Shown here in pieces: positions 46,021 to 54,080 of a stretch of 64,000 nucleotides of DNA (its first letter is position 1; each line of letters begins with the position of its first letter). Made by a program: the position numbers and the translations under genes. The DNA is from Geitlerinema sp. BBD 1991-9 (GTDB taxonomy: Bacteria; Cyanobacteriota; Cyanobacteriia; Cyanobacteriales; Geitlerinemataceae): contig LWRO01000014.1 in the NCBI GenBank assembly GCA_001657325.1, positions 1 through 64,000 of the forward strand. The letters run 5' to 3'. The notes under the pieces were generated by a model that worked only from the letters and a program-made list of their open reading frames with translations, ran no database searches and had not been told where the DNA came from.

Positions 46021-46613
46021 CCTCGGCGTTGAAATTCGACGACGCTTTCCCGAATGGTCACGTCGTACTGTCCGAAAAAGTCTTGACCGAGCAATCCAAT
46101 ATCGAGATCGGGCGGCGCAACGGCAACTCGAGCATTGCGCAGGAAAATACCCTGAATCTCGATCGAAGGGATATAGGCAATATCCATCGCAACATCCCGC
46201 TCGCTGGCGGTGGAGATGATAGCTGTTCCCACACGCGCAACTCGCAACTCTTGTGCCATCGTTTGAGTAATAACGGTATTGCTCGCTCCCGTATCGAGCA
46301 TCATTGCATAGGTTGCACTGCCGTTAAACGTCACGTTGACGATGGGAATTCCCGCAACGCGACGCTCGATCGGAACTTGCACGACCCTTGAAGTTGTGGG
46401 TCGATCGACGGGAGGAGACGTTGGTGTCGGAACGTTATTGGGTATCGTTTCAATGGCTTCAGGTTGAGCGCTTCTCGGACACAAGTTGCCGAGATCGACA
46501 ATGTTGCCCTGGCTGTCGATCAGAAAACATCCTTCGTGTTCCTGCGCTAAGACACTGGTTTGAAGGCAGATCGCGCTGAGAGCAGACGCGATGGCCAAAA
46601 TCGTTCGTTTCAT
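46017..46613 (-). CDS. Periplasmic retropepsin-like aspartic protease
   Basis: The 198-aa protein has a signal peptide (MKRTILAIASALSAICLQTSVLA). After a C-containing segment (GCFLIDSQGNIVDLGNLC) and a P/T linker, a ~120-residue single-domain aspartic protease fold begins at VPIERRVAGIPIVNVTFNG, with the active site MLDTGASNTVI and a later IGLLGQDFFGQY flap partner. Single-domain members act as homodimers. Cyanobacterial homologues are known; substrate unknown. The ATG at 46613 starts the signal peptide; the frame extends further to 46640. Confidence 0.87.
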   Translation of the reverse strand: MKRTILAIASALSAICLQTSVLAQEHEGCFLIDSQGNIVDLGNLCPRSAQPEAIETIPNNVPTPTSPPVDRPTTSRVVQVPIERRVAGIPIVNVTFNGSATYAMMLDTGASNTVITQTMAQELRVARVGTAIISTASERDVAMDIAYIPSIEIQGIFLRNARVAVAPPDLDIGLLGQDFFGQYDVTIRESVVEFQRRG

Positions 46614-46839
46614 GGGTAATTTCGGAAAAGCTTTCCCCACCTCAACTGTATCAAATTCGATCGAAAGACCGATCTTGTCGAGTCACACCCGTGACAGTTT
46701 GCCAACTGTCTCACGAAATCGCATCAAAATCGACCGAGTCGGGAGCGCTAGGGCAGACGATGGGAGAACTGTGCGATCGAAACAGGAGAACCGTCAAGGA
46801 TCGATTGTAGACTTGACCCGAAGCCGCAACTGACTTGCC

Positions 46840-48246
46840 ATGAACCCCACCGACCTAGCCTTTACACCGGCCCTCGAACAAGCGAAACTCGTGCGCCGTC
46901 GTGTTGTGTCGCCCTTAGAACTGACCCAGCTATATCTCGATCGAATCGCTCGATCGAACGACCGTCTCGGTTGTTACTTTACCGTCGCTGCCGAACGCGC
47001 CCTCGATCGAGCCAAAGCCCAAACCGAACGTCTCGCCCAAACCCGAGAAGCCGACCGTTTACCGCCTTTTTTCGGCGTTCCGATCGCCATCAAAGACCTC
47101 ACCCCCGTTGAAGGCTTACCCTGTACCCGAGGCGCTGCCATACTGCGCGATCGAACGGCCACCCAAACCGCCACCGTCGTCGAAAAAATCGATCGAGCGG
47201 GATTTATCATCCTCGGCAAAACGGCCACCTCCGAACTCGGCTCGATGCCTTTTACCGAACCTCCCGGATTCGCACCCGCCCGTAATCCCTGGAACCTCGA
47301 CTATACCCCAGGTGGCTCGAGTGGCGGTTCGGCAGCAGCCGTAGCCGCAGGATTGAGTCCCATCGCCCATGCGTCCGACGGAGGCGGTTCAGTGCGCGGT
47401 CCGGCAGCTTGTTGCGGCTTAGTCGGACTAAAGCCCTCCCGAGGACGGATTTCTCAAGCCCCCGATGGCGAGCATCTAATGGGCATGGCAAGCCCCGGAC
47501 CTCTGGCACGAACGGTCGCGGATGCAGCAGCGCTATTGGACGTGATGTCGGGCTACGTCACCGGCGATCCTTACTGGCTTCCCCATCCCGAAGTCCCCTT
47601 TTTAGAGGTCACCGGACAGTCTCCAAAATCCCTGCGCGTGGCTGTGGCTTCAGAAATTCCCGGTTGGTCGATCGATCGCCAATGTCAGCAAGCCGTTCTC
47701 GAAACCGCACAGCATTTAGCGGACTTGGGACATACTCTCGAACCGGGCTGTCCCGATTTTCGCCCTCTCGTCGAACCGTTTACCCAGGTGTTCGCCGCCT
47801 CCGTTGCCTCAACTGGCATTCCCCCAGAAGCACTCAGCCCCGTAAATCGCTGGCTGATGTCCCAGGTGGGAACAGCAGCAGAGCTGTTGCAGGCGCGGGC
47901 GCAACTCCACGGATTTACTCGATCGATCGCCGCCTTTTTCGAGCGATTCGACGTCTTACTGCTACCCACTTACTTACATCCCACCGTGCGCGTGGGTGAA
48001 TGGGCGCACCTATCCCCTGAAGAGACACTTCAAGCTGTCGCCAACTGGATCGCCCCCTGTCCGCCGTTTAACGTCTCCGGACAGCCAGCGATCGCCATTC
48101 CTGCGGGTTTGGACGATCGCGGTTTACCCCTCGGCGTGCAGCTCGTCGGCAAACCCGCAGACGAAGCCACGATCCTGCAACTAGCCGCACAACTCGAACA
48201 AGTCCGTCCGGGGTGTCAGTTTCCCATCGATCGAGCGGTAAGCTAA
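46840..48246 (+). CDS. Amidase (amidase signature family)
   Basis: This 468-aa hydrolase has the Ser-cisSer-Lys triad: K85 in [10 protein letters not shown], the cis-serine in [13 protein letters not shown] (around 160-161) and the nucleophile Ser184 in [10 protein letters not shown]. Family members include GatA and fatty-acid or nicotinamide amidases. Adjacent gatB/gatC are absent and the sequence differs from GatA in the C-terminal third ([13 protein letters not shown] is the shared block), so a general amidase is the safer call. The two small membrane protein genes that follow at 31 and 19 bp suggest an operon. Confidence 0.9.
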   Translation: MNPTDLAFTPALEQAKLVRRRVVSPLELTQLYLDRIARSNDRLGCYFTVAAERALDRAKAQTERLAQTREADRLPPFFGVPIAIKDLTPVEGLPCTRGAAILRDRTATQTATVVEKIDRAGFIILGKTATSELGSMPFTEPPGFAPARNPWNLDYTPGGSSGGSAAAVAAGLSPIAHASDGGGSVRGPAACCGLVGLKPSRGRISQAPDGEHLMGMASPGPLARTVADAAALLDVMSGYVTGDPYWLPHPEVPFLEVTGQSPKSLRVAVASEIPGWSIDRQCQQAVLETAQHLADLGHTLEPGCPDFRPLVEPFTQVFAASVASTGIPPEALSPVNRWLMSQVGTAAELLQARAQLHGFTRSIAAFFERFDVLLLPTYLHPTVRVGEWAHLSPEETLQAVANWIAPCPPFNVSGQPAIAIPAGLDDRGLPLGVQLVGKPADEATILQLAAQLEQVRPGCQFPIDRAVS

Positions 48247-48277
48247 GAGCGAAGAACACGACTCGGTCGAAAACCGT

Positions 48278-48487
48278 ATGAACACTAAAAAAATTGGCTT
48301 TTGGGCTGTTGTTTTGCTTGTCGCCTTATTTATCATTGATGGCGATCGCTGGGAGTTTTTACCGAGATCGATGAGAAATGCCAGCTATAACAGCCGCACG
48401 TTTCTCGTCGATCTGTGGCCCGACTGGTTGAAGCCCAAAAACCGCAACCAACAGCGCGAGCAAGAAATCGAACAACTAGAACGATAA
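48278..48487 (+). CDS. Small membrane protein, unknown
   Basis: This 69-aa protein has an N-terminal membrane helix (GFWAVVLLVALFIIDG) and a basic, Q/E-rich C-terminus (NRNQQREQEIEQLER). The central segment WEFLPRSMRNASYNS looks conserved. It is 31 bp after the amidase gene. No family is recognised. Confidence 0.65.
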   Translation: MNTKKIGFWAVVLLVALFIIDGDRWEFLPRSMRNASYNSRTFLVDLWPDWLKPKNRNQQREQEIEQLER

Positions 48488-48506
48488 AATCGAGAGACTC
48501 AAACCC

Positions 48507-48746
48507 ATGAATCCCTCGACTTCTCAAACACCTGCTATGAAACGCCTACCGTTCGCTATCACATCTACAATCGCCGCGTTATGGATCGTTGCCATCGCAA
48601 CCATTGCCGTTCAAAATGCAACTCCCGTATCGCTGCGATTCTTAAGTTGGACTTCTATTGAAATTCCCTTCGGCATTGTCTTGGCTTTTGCTGCCGCTGT
48701 CGGACTCGTCAGCGGCTCGATCTCGATTTTTACGACCTCAAAGTGA
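48507..48746 (+). CDS. LapA/DUF1049-like small membrane protein
   Basis: The 79-aa protein has two membrane helices, with VQNATPVSLRFLSW between them and PFGIVLAFAAAVGLVSG in the second, the typical LapA (DUF1049) layout. An alternative start is ATG 48537. Family members affect envelope lipid assembly in other bacteria. The stop codon overlaps that of the convergent HTH gene by 9 bp. Confidence 0.8.
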   Translation: MNPSTSQTPAMKRLPFAITSTIAALWIVAIATIAVQNATPVSLRFLSWTSIEIPFGIVLAFAAAVGLVSGSISIFTTSK

Positions 48747-49595
48747 ATACACGTGACCGTCGAAAAAGATTCGTGTAATCCCCTTGGCTTGCAAGTGCTG
48801 TCCGACTTTGTTCAACACCCCACTATCGGGAAGTTTCATGACTCGCTGGCTGCGGTTGGCAAACCGGCGCGCCACGCGGTGGTTGTCGAAAACGGGTAGT
48901 GTTTTCGCCGATACCTCCTCAGCCGGAATGGGGCCGAGATCGTCGAACTCTTTCAACGGCCGTGCGATCAACTCCGACGCACGATCGACCACGAGATAAC
49001 AGGTTTTGGGCAACGTCGCATCGGCGAGGGGGGAAATTTGGAGGCGAGGAACGAGACTCGAACGCTCGGACTTTTCACTCTCGCGATCGGAACGCGCGTC
49101 TTTTAGGATCGAGGTGGAAGATAGCTCCGAAGATCGTTCGCTCGCGAGAACCGGTCGAGGGATCGGCGTGGGAGTGGGAGCCGGTGTGGGAGTCGGTGTC
49201 AGAGCTGGTGTTGGCGCTGGCGTTGGCGTCAAAGTCGGAGGCGGGGTCGGCAGTAGGGTGGGTTCGATGTCAACGTCTTCCTCTTCTCGAACGGTCGATC
49301 GTTTGCGCCGCCGCCGTCTTGGGGGAAGTTCGACATCGAGCGTTAACTGCTGTTCGTCCGCCTCTTGAGGCTCTGACTCCTGGGGAACCGGTGGCAAAAC
49401 TTTCGCTCAAGTTGCCCGTTTTTGTCGGATCAGCCGATCGTATTCCTCGGGGGCAAAGCTACTTTTGAGTAGGCGGCTGATCGTTGAGTTACTGACGTTA
49501 TACCGCGCCGCTAGTGTAGACGTGGTTTCTCCAGGTTGTCGGTACCGATCGAGGATCTCCTTTTTGTCAGCATCAGATAGTTTTCTTGCACTCAT
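48738..49595 (-). pseudogene. HTH protein gene interrupted by an in-frame TGA
   Basis: Two parts lie in one frame. Positions 49410-49595 encode a 62-aa helix-turn-helix (KLSDADKKEILDRYRQPGET then NVSNSTISRLLKSS) ending IRQKRAT. The TGA at 49407-49409 follows, then the frame continues AKVLPPVPQESEP to 48738. The second part has an R-rich patch, a PTPTP linker and a structured C-terminus LVVDRASELIARPLKEFDDLGP that ends FFDGHVYSL. A cyanobacterial protein of this composite layout, ~280-300 aa, is familiar to me. One CGA-to-TGA transition would explain the break. The downstream part has no ATG or good ribosome site near its start. Confidence 0.7.
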
Positions 49596-49770
49596 TCCGT
49601 TTTTACAGTGAGCAGTGAGTAGCGGCGTTGCAGACAACACCTATACACGTTGAAAATCAGTCTTGGGAGCCTGTTTTCAAGTGGGTCTCTCATTCCCTCG
49701 CCATCCGGTCGTCTCCTCATGCGGCGATCCCATTCGAGATCGGTAGACGAGGGAAGAGAATCGATCGCAC

Positions 49771-50724
49771 TTACGAAGAAGAACCACGACGACGGCGGCT
49801 GCTGCGAGAAACCGATCTCGTAGACACGTCATATTCGAGAAGCGCTCCGATGGCGAAAAATACGCCTGTAAACGTAAAAAACACCTCGAGCAAATCGCCG
49901 CTCTCGTAGTTGACGATATTTTTATCCGCGTACTTAAACCACATATCGGCAATGTACAGCGAGAACGCTGCCGCCGCGATCATGCGCCAGGATTGTGAGA
50001 AGCGCCCGCCCCAAAATGCCAGTAGCAATAGCGTCGCGATAATGAGCAGCAGAACGTCCAACACGACGTACAGTAGGTTGAGCGGTGCCGCTAGCGGTTC
50101 GAGTTGTCCTTCGAGTCCGAGAACCCAACCCGGTGCCGGACGAGCGGTCTGAACGATCTCTCCAGCTTCTGCTACCCCCTCGAGCGCATCGAAACCAAAC
50201 TCAAAAGGATAGGACAGCCACGCGGCAAAAGCAATCCCCCCAATGGCAATCGCGACCGTTACGCCCCATTGCCACAGTTCGAGGTTTAATCGTCTCGATC
50301 GAACAGCGAGAATCATCCCCACTGCCAAACACAGATAGCTCACGACGTAAAATAAATCGCCAGGAGAGACCGCTGGGTCTAATTCCCAGTACAACTCCCA
50401 CCAACTGAAGAAGAGGTTGCCCACGAAATAGGACAGCAAGCCCAATCCCATGCCCAACCACACGTTACGACCGCTGACGATTTGGTTGCTGAAGCCATTC
50501 CGAAGACAGAGCGTGCCGGCAAACAGAAAAGCGACTTGTTCCAACAACAGCGTCCCGATTCCGTACCAAAACGGCCGTCCTTCGCCGGGAAGCGTAACGC
50601 TGAACAGTAAGAAGAACAACAGCGCCACAACCCCCCACATGACCGCCGTGAGGACTAAGGCTGGGGTAGATAACAACGACTTGAAGCCGTCGGCTTTTGA
50701 AGGTTTTTCGGAAGTAGTGCTCAT
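49771..50724 (-). CDS. Conserved-type polytopic membrane protein, unknown
   Basis: This 317-aa protein has about eight helices (e.g. VLTAVMWGVVALLFFLLFS; LLYVVLDVLLLIIATLLLLA). Charged residues lie at the helix ends, and the C-terminus is a short basic RSSRRRRGSSS tail, predicted cytosolic. It resembles membrane proteins seen in many cyanobacteria but has no domain I recognise. The start ATG 50724 is a good fit. It stands alone. Confidence 0.7.
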   Translation of the reverse strand: MSTTSEKPSKADGFKSLLSTPALVLTAVMWGVVALLFFLLFSVTLPGEGRPFWYGIGTLLLEQVAFLFAGTLCLRNGFSNQIVSGRNVWLGMGLGLLSYFVGNLFFSWWELYWELDPAVSPGDLFYVVSYLCLAVGMILAVRSRRLNLELWQWGVTVAIAIGGIAFAAWLSYPFEFGFDALEGVAEAGEIVQTARPAPGWVLGLEGQLEPLAAPLNLLYVVLDVLLLIIATLLLLAFWGGRFSQSWRMIAAAAFSLYIADMWFKYADKNIVNYESGDLLEVFFTFTGVFFAIGALLEYDVSTRSVSRSSRRRRGSSS

Positions 50725-50865
50725 AAGAACGTTTCGAGGCTAACGACGAATAACGAGAAGCGTGCGGGTCGCTCCAAAATTCGATCGACGACCGCCCGAG
50801 AAACTTCTCTGTTCAATTTTCCCATCCCCCGTATTACGACATCTCAAACCCTATCGATTTTCGCG

Positions 50866-51540
50866 TCAAGTGGTCGCCCACATTTGACCGAGTGGGGATT
50901 GGTTCATCCAGTCGATAAACTGTTCCCGTTCCCCATCCGGTAAATCTTGCAAGGCATCGATGGCGCGTTCGACAAAGTTCGGATTGCCGAAATACTCTTT
51001 GCCCAGACGATAGAGTTCTTGCAGGAGCGTATTGAGGTGATGTTCCTGCCACGGCGGCACCTGTTGTGAGCCTTCGAGGGGATCGCGTTCGAGCAAATCG
51101 AGGATTTCTTGGGGCGACGTGGCTTGAGGAAACTTCCACTGCTGGAAGACTTTGGCAATTTCTTTCTCGAACGCTCCCGCTTGCCGGTTACCCAACAAAT
51201 CTTCGATGTCGAAATATACGGCTTGCAGTAACAGCAGCGAAGCTTGCGTGAAAAACGGCACGGCAGCGGCACCGCTGGCCGCCGGATCTTCGCCGATTTG
51301 TTCGAGTCGAACTTTTCCCCAAACGCTATATCGATCGGGTTCTTCGAGTAGAACGCAGGCTTTCCCTCGGTTGTCAGTTAAATCTCGCCAAAACGCTCTT
51401 GCTTCCTCAGCTTGGTTCGCGTTGAACACGCTAATCAAGCGGAACGTCTGACCCTGATACTTGAGGACGGGAACTTGCTGACCTGTTTTGGGGTGCTGGA
51501 TACCGGTAATTTCAACATCCTGCCTTTTTAAAATAAACAT
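50866..51540 (-). CDS. Conserved hypothetical cytosolic protein
   Basis: The 224-aa protein from ATG 51540 begins MFILKRQDVEITGIQHPK and has no membrane segment. The N-terminal half is beta-rich (YQGQTFRLISVFNANQAEEA), and the C-terminal half is helical, FVERAIDALQDLPDGEREQF. Homologues exist across cyanobacteria as conserved hypotheticals. The frame is open for 58 more codons upstream, but that sequence is compositionally unlike a coding region and its first ATG lacks support. Confidence 0.75.
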   Translation of the reverse strand: MFILKRQDVEITGIQHPKTGQQVPVLKYQGQTFRLISVFNANQAEEARAFWRDLTDNRGKACVLLEEPDRYSVWGKVRLEQIGEDPAASGAAAVPFFTQASLLLLQAVYFDIEDLLGNRQAGAFEKEIAKVFQQWKFPQATSPQEILDLLERDPLEGSQQVPPWQEHHLNTLLQELYRLGKEYFGNPNFVERAIDALQDLPDGEREQFIDWMNQSPLGQMWATT

Positions 51541-51714
51541 GACACTGCCAATTGACTCCGAGCGGGGCCGATGGATGGTGCGGTGTACGACAGGTAAAGC
51601 GTCGTAAGAAGCTCTCGGCGACTGAAAAATGCCGAGATGGCAGGATACTATTACGCTCGATCGTCTGGGGTTAAGACAACCGAACGGGCAAGCTGTCCGT
51701 GCCCTGACTCTCAC

Positions 51715-51990
51715 TTTATCTCATACCACTGTCCGATCGTTCAGTTGCTCTTTTCTCTCGGCAAATTGAAGATTTGACCCGAGAGAGTCCTGCACTGAAG
51801 GGCGACTGCAAAGGGTCGGGCGACCCCAAAGGTTTGCCTCGACTTGTTTGCTGTTTCACAGACTGTGTGTCTGGGTAAACTGACCGCCCCGACCGGACAG
51901 TTGCCACCACAGCAACGTTCCCGTCAGCCCGTCTCCACAGGTTGTTCCTTCACCGCCTGCGCGACGGCTGCAATGCGTTTATTGTACATC
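51715..51990. ncRNA. Hairpin-rich non-coding tract, candidate structured RNA or leader
   Basis: A GC-rich gene-free stretch with several stable stems: TCTCTCGGCAAAT paired with ATTTG-AC-CCGAGAGA (51754-51786, 13 bp with a 2-nt bulge), GGGTCG-GG-CGACCC (51813-51826), CAGAC-TGTGT-GTCTG and GTTGC-N7-GCAAC. The strand is not determined; leftward it would be the long leader of the 50866-51540 gene. It lacks the RNase P, tmRNA and SRP RNA core motifs I looked for. The assignment is tentative. Confidence 0.35.
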
Positions 51991-52143
51991 TAGGGGTGCG
52001 AATTCATCTGGCCGCCCGAAGCGATCGAGGATCGTGAGAGTCCTTGTCCTCGATCGAGACTTGCCAGACGATCTCATTTTCCGATATAATGAAGGTTGGG
52101 CTACAATCATTTTTCCCCAAAACTGGCGGCTAAGCGCTCAGTT

Positions 52144-52217
52144 GGGTGCGTAACTCAGGTGGATAGAGTAGCTGCCTTCTAAGCAGCGAGCCGTAGGTTC
52201 GAGTCCTACCGCACCCG
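52144..52217 (+). tRNA. tRNA-Arg (anticodon UCU)
   Basis: The cloverleaf has acceptor GGGTGCG paired with CGCACCC, anticodon stem GCTGC/GCAGC around CTTCTAA with TCT, and T arm with GGTTCGAGTCC. Discriminator is G. CCA is not encoded. The IS200/IS605 element begins a few bases downstream. Confidence 0.95.
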
Positions 52218-52315
52218 TTTTCCCAACTAAATGTCGGCAGGGGTCGCCCACTAGACCTGACAAGGTTAGTGGGTGGGGAATTCCGACCCACAAATAAATC
52301 GAGCGTAGCGAGTCC

Positions 52316-52732
52316 TTATTTTGTTGTACGAGGCGCTTCCTGTTGTTTAACGTATTCCTTGAGTTGTTCGACCGTTACGCCACCGCAACTAGCCACAAAA
52401 TAGGAACCCGTCCAGAAGACCGGCTGGCGAGACAGTTGGCTAAGTTTCTCTGCAAAATCTTTGCGAATTAACCGACTAGAAACCGTTTTTAAATTGGCAA
52501 TAAATTTGCTTAGCTGTATCTGGGGATGGTAGCGAATCAACAAATGTACGTGGTCGGACTCCCCGTTAAACTCAACTAGGCTAACCTCCCATTTCTGACA
52601 GGTCTCGTTGAAGATTTCGTGCAGGCGATCGTGAATTTTCTTGTCAATGACCTTCCGGCGGTACTTCGTCACGAAAACAATGTGGGCGGTAAGTGCGTAA
52701 ACAGACCTAAAACCTTTATTATAAAGAGTCAA
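52316..52732 (-). CDS. tnpA: IS200/IS605 transposase TnpA (Y1 HUH)
   Basis: The 138-aa protein is full length. HUH motif ESDHVHLLIRYHP supplies the metal-binding histidines, and Y-containing EYVKQQEAP near the C-terminus gives the catalytic tyrosine. It excises and inserts the element as single-stranded DNA. It looks intact. It is divergent from tnpB with 32 bp between the starts. Confidence 0.93.
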   Translation of the reverse strand: MTLYNKGFRSVYALTAHIVFVTKYRRKVIDKKIHDRLHEIFNETCQKWEVSLVEFNGESDHVHLLIRYHPQIQLSKFIANLKTVSSRLIRKDFAEKLSQLSRQPVFWTGSYFVASCGGVTVEQLKEYVKQQEAPRTTK

Positions 52733-52764
52733 AATGCAAAGCGGTAAACTGTAAAATAGTTATT

Positions 52765-54024
52765 ATGATTCTAACTTACTGCTACCGAATTAAGCCGAGC
52801 GCCGAGCAAGAAGTGGTGATGTTGCACACCTTAGAGTGGCTCCGTCGCCACTGGAATTACGCTCTGGGTCAACGTTTGGATTGGCTGCGACGCACTCGTT
52901 GCCGAATCGATCGGTGCAGTTTGGTTTCTGAGCCGATTGGCGACATCTCCGAACGAGTCACCTACTATACTCAACAATCGGCACTCAAGGAAACGAAGCA
53001 ACTATTTCCAGAGTACAAAACTATCTGGGCAGAGGCGCAGCAAGTTAACCTTCAGCGCTTAAACAGAGCCTGGGAAAGATGGTTGGTTCCCGATCGATCG
53101 GGAAAACGCGGTGGCAGACCTCGGTTCAAAAAGCCAGGAGAGTTACGCTCGTTTGTTTATCCGCGCATCAACTGTCCGAAGGCGGGCGCTCACCTCAAAG
53201 AGGGGATCTTAAAACTCTCAAAAATTGGCGGGATGCGTGTGATTCTGCATCGCCCGCTTCCCAATGGCTTTAAGCTTAAAACTTGTACCATCGTCCACAA
53301 GGCAGATGGTTGGTATTGTTGCATTTCGATGGAGGATAAAACCGTTCCCGACCCGTTGCCGTTAGATGAGGTGAAGTCTCCCATCGGCGTGGATGTGGGG
53401 TTAAAAGAATTTTTAACAACATCAATGGGGGAGACGGTTCCCAGACAACAAACCTATCGCAAAGCACAACGCCATCTCGCTCGACAACAACAAAAGCTCG
53501 CTCGACAACAAAAAGGATCGAAAAATGCTGAGAAACAGAAGAATCGCATCGCTCGGGTTCATCAACGCCTCGGACGAATCCGTAAAGACTTTCACTACAA
53601 TACAGCCCATCACCTGGTTAAAAACCATGACTTCATCGCCGTAGAAGACTTAAACATCAAGGGACTGGCTCGCACTCGATTGAGTAAATCGGTCTTAGAT
53701 GCGGCTTGGGGACAGTTCATTACCATTTTGGATGCAGTGGCGGTCAAATGCGGCATCCGAGTGGTAAAGGTAACGCCTCACGGTACATCTGTAGACTGCT
53801 CGAATTGTGGTGCGAAGGTTCCGAAAACCCTATCGATCCGGCTACATCAATGCCATCGATGCGGTCTAGAAATGGATAGGGATGAAAACGCAGCGCTCAA
53901 CATTTTAATGAGAGCCTTAAACGCGGTAGGACTCATCGTGTCTGCCTGTGGAGGTCAAGAGAATACTCAACCGTTGAAGCAGGAAGCTGAGTGTTGGAGT
54001 GGAGTGCAATTATCTCTGTTTTAA
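52765..54024 (+). CDS. tnpB: TnpB RNA-guided nuclease of IS605
   Basis: This 419-aa protein has an N-terminal helical/OrfB_IS605 part, RuvC acidic residues in GVDVGLKEFLTTS, AVEDLNIKGLAR and DRDENAALNILMRAL, and a zinc finger CSNCGAK...CHRCG between the last two. TnpB family proteins are known to cut DNA guided by an omega-RNA from the element's right end. All three RuvC acids and four cysteines are present, so it is probably active. The tail SGVQLSLF is usual. Confidence 0.94.
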   Translation: MILTYCYRIKPSAEQEVVMLHTLEWLRRHWNYALGQRLDWLRRTRCRIDRCSLVSEPIGDISERVTYYTQQSALKETKQLFPEYKTIWAEAQQVNLQRLNRAWERWLVPDRSGKRGGRPRFKKPGELRSFVYPRINCPKAGAHLKEGILKLSKIGGMRVILHRPLPNGFKLKTCTIVHKADGWYCCISMEDKTVPDPLPLDEVKSPIGVDVGLKEFLTTSMGETVPRQQTYRKAQRHLARQQQKLARQQKGSKNAEKQKNRIARVHQRLGRIRKDFHYNTAHHLVKNHDFIAVEDLNIKGLARTRLSKSVLDAAWGQFITILDAVAVKCGIRVVKVTPHGTSVDCSNCGAKVPKTLSIRLHQCHRCGLEMDRDENAALNILMRALNAVGLIVSACGGQENTQPLKQEAECWSGVQLSLF

Positions 54025-54075
54025 CCTTAGAAGCTCCCGTTATAGCGACAGCTTAACGGGGGAGAACGTCACAGC
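53900..54075 (+). ncRNA. Predicted omega-RNA region of TnpB
   Basis: Known TnpB omega-RNAs overlap the 3' end of tnpB and extend to the element's right end, then into the flank that acts as guide. The hairpin CCCGTTA/TAACGGG (54036-54060) is a plausible terminal stem. The 5' end is inferred by family, not visible in sequence; the guide would be the bases past ~54070, i.e. the kinase 3' end. Confidence 0.45.
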
Positions 54076-54080
54076 AAGAT

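Larger units (their letters stand above)
52230..54075. mobile_element. IS200/IS605-family insertion sequence, intact
   Basis: Divergent tnpA (leftward) and tnpB (rightward) are flanked by imperfect subterminal hairpins: left CCCACTA-N13-TAGTGGG (52247-52273) next to GTGGGT/ACCCAC (52269-52291), and right CCCGTTA/TAACGGG (54036-54060). These elements transpose as single strands, have no inverted terminal repeats and give no target duplication, so the exact borders are estimates. The left border adjoins tRNA-Arg and the right border is within ~15 bp of the hybrid kinase stop. Confidence 0.85.

Noticed and set aside
48738-49397. Independent 219-aa gene
   Set aside because: Its only start would be a TTG without a ribosome site, and the frame is continuous with the upstream HTH part across a single TGA.
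51715-52000. RNase P RNA, tmRNA or SRP RNA
   Set aside because: I looked on both strands for their conserved cores (GAGGAAAGTCC, the tmRNA tag start, the GGAAG-containing SRP loop) and found none; kept only as an unnamed structured tract.
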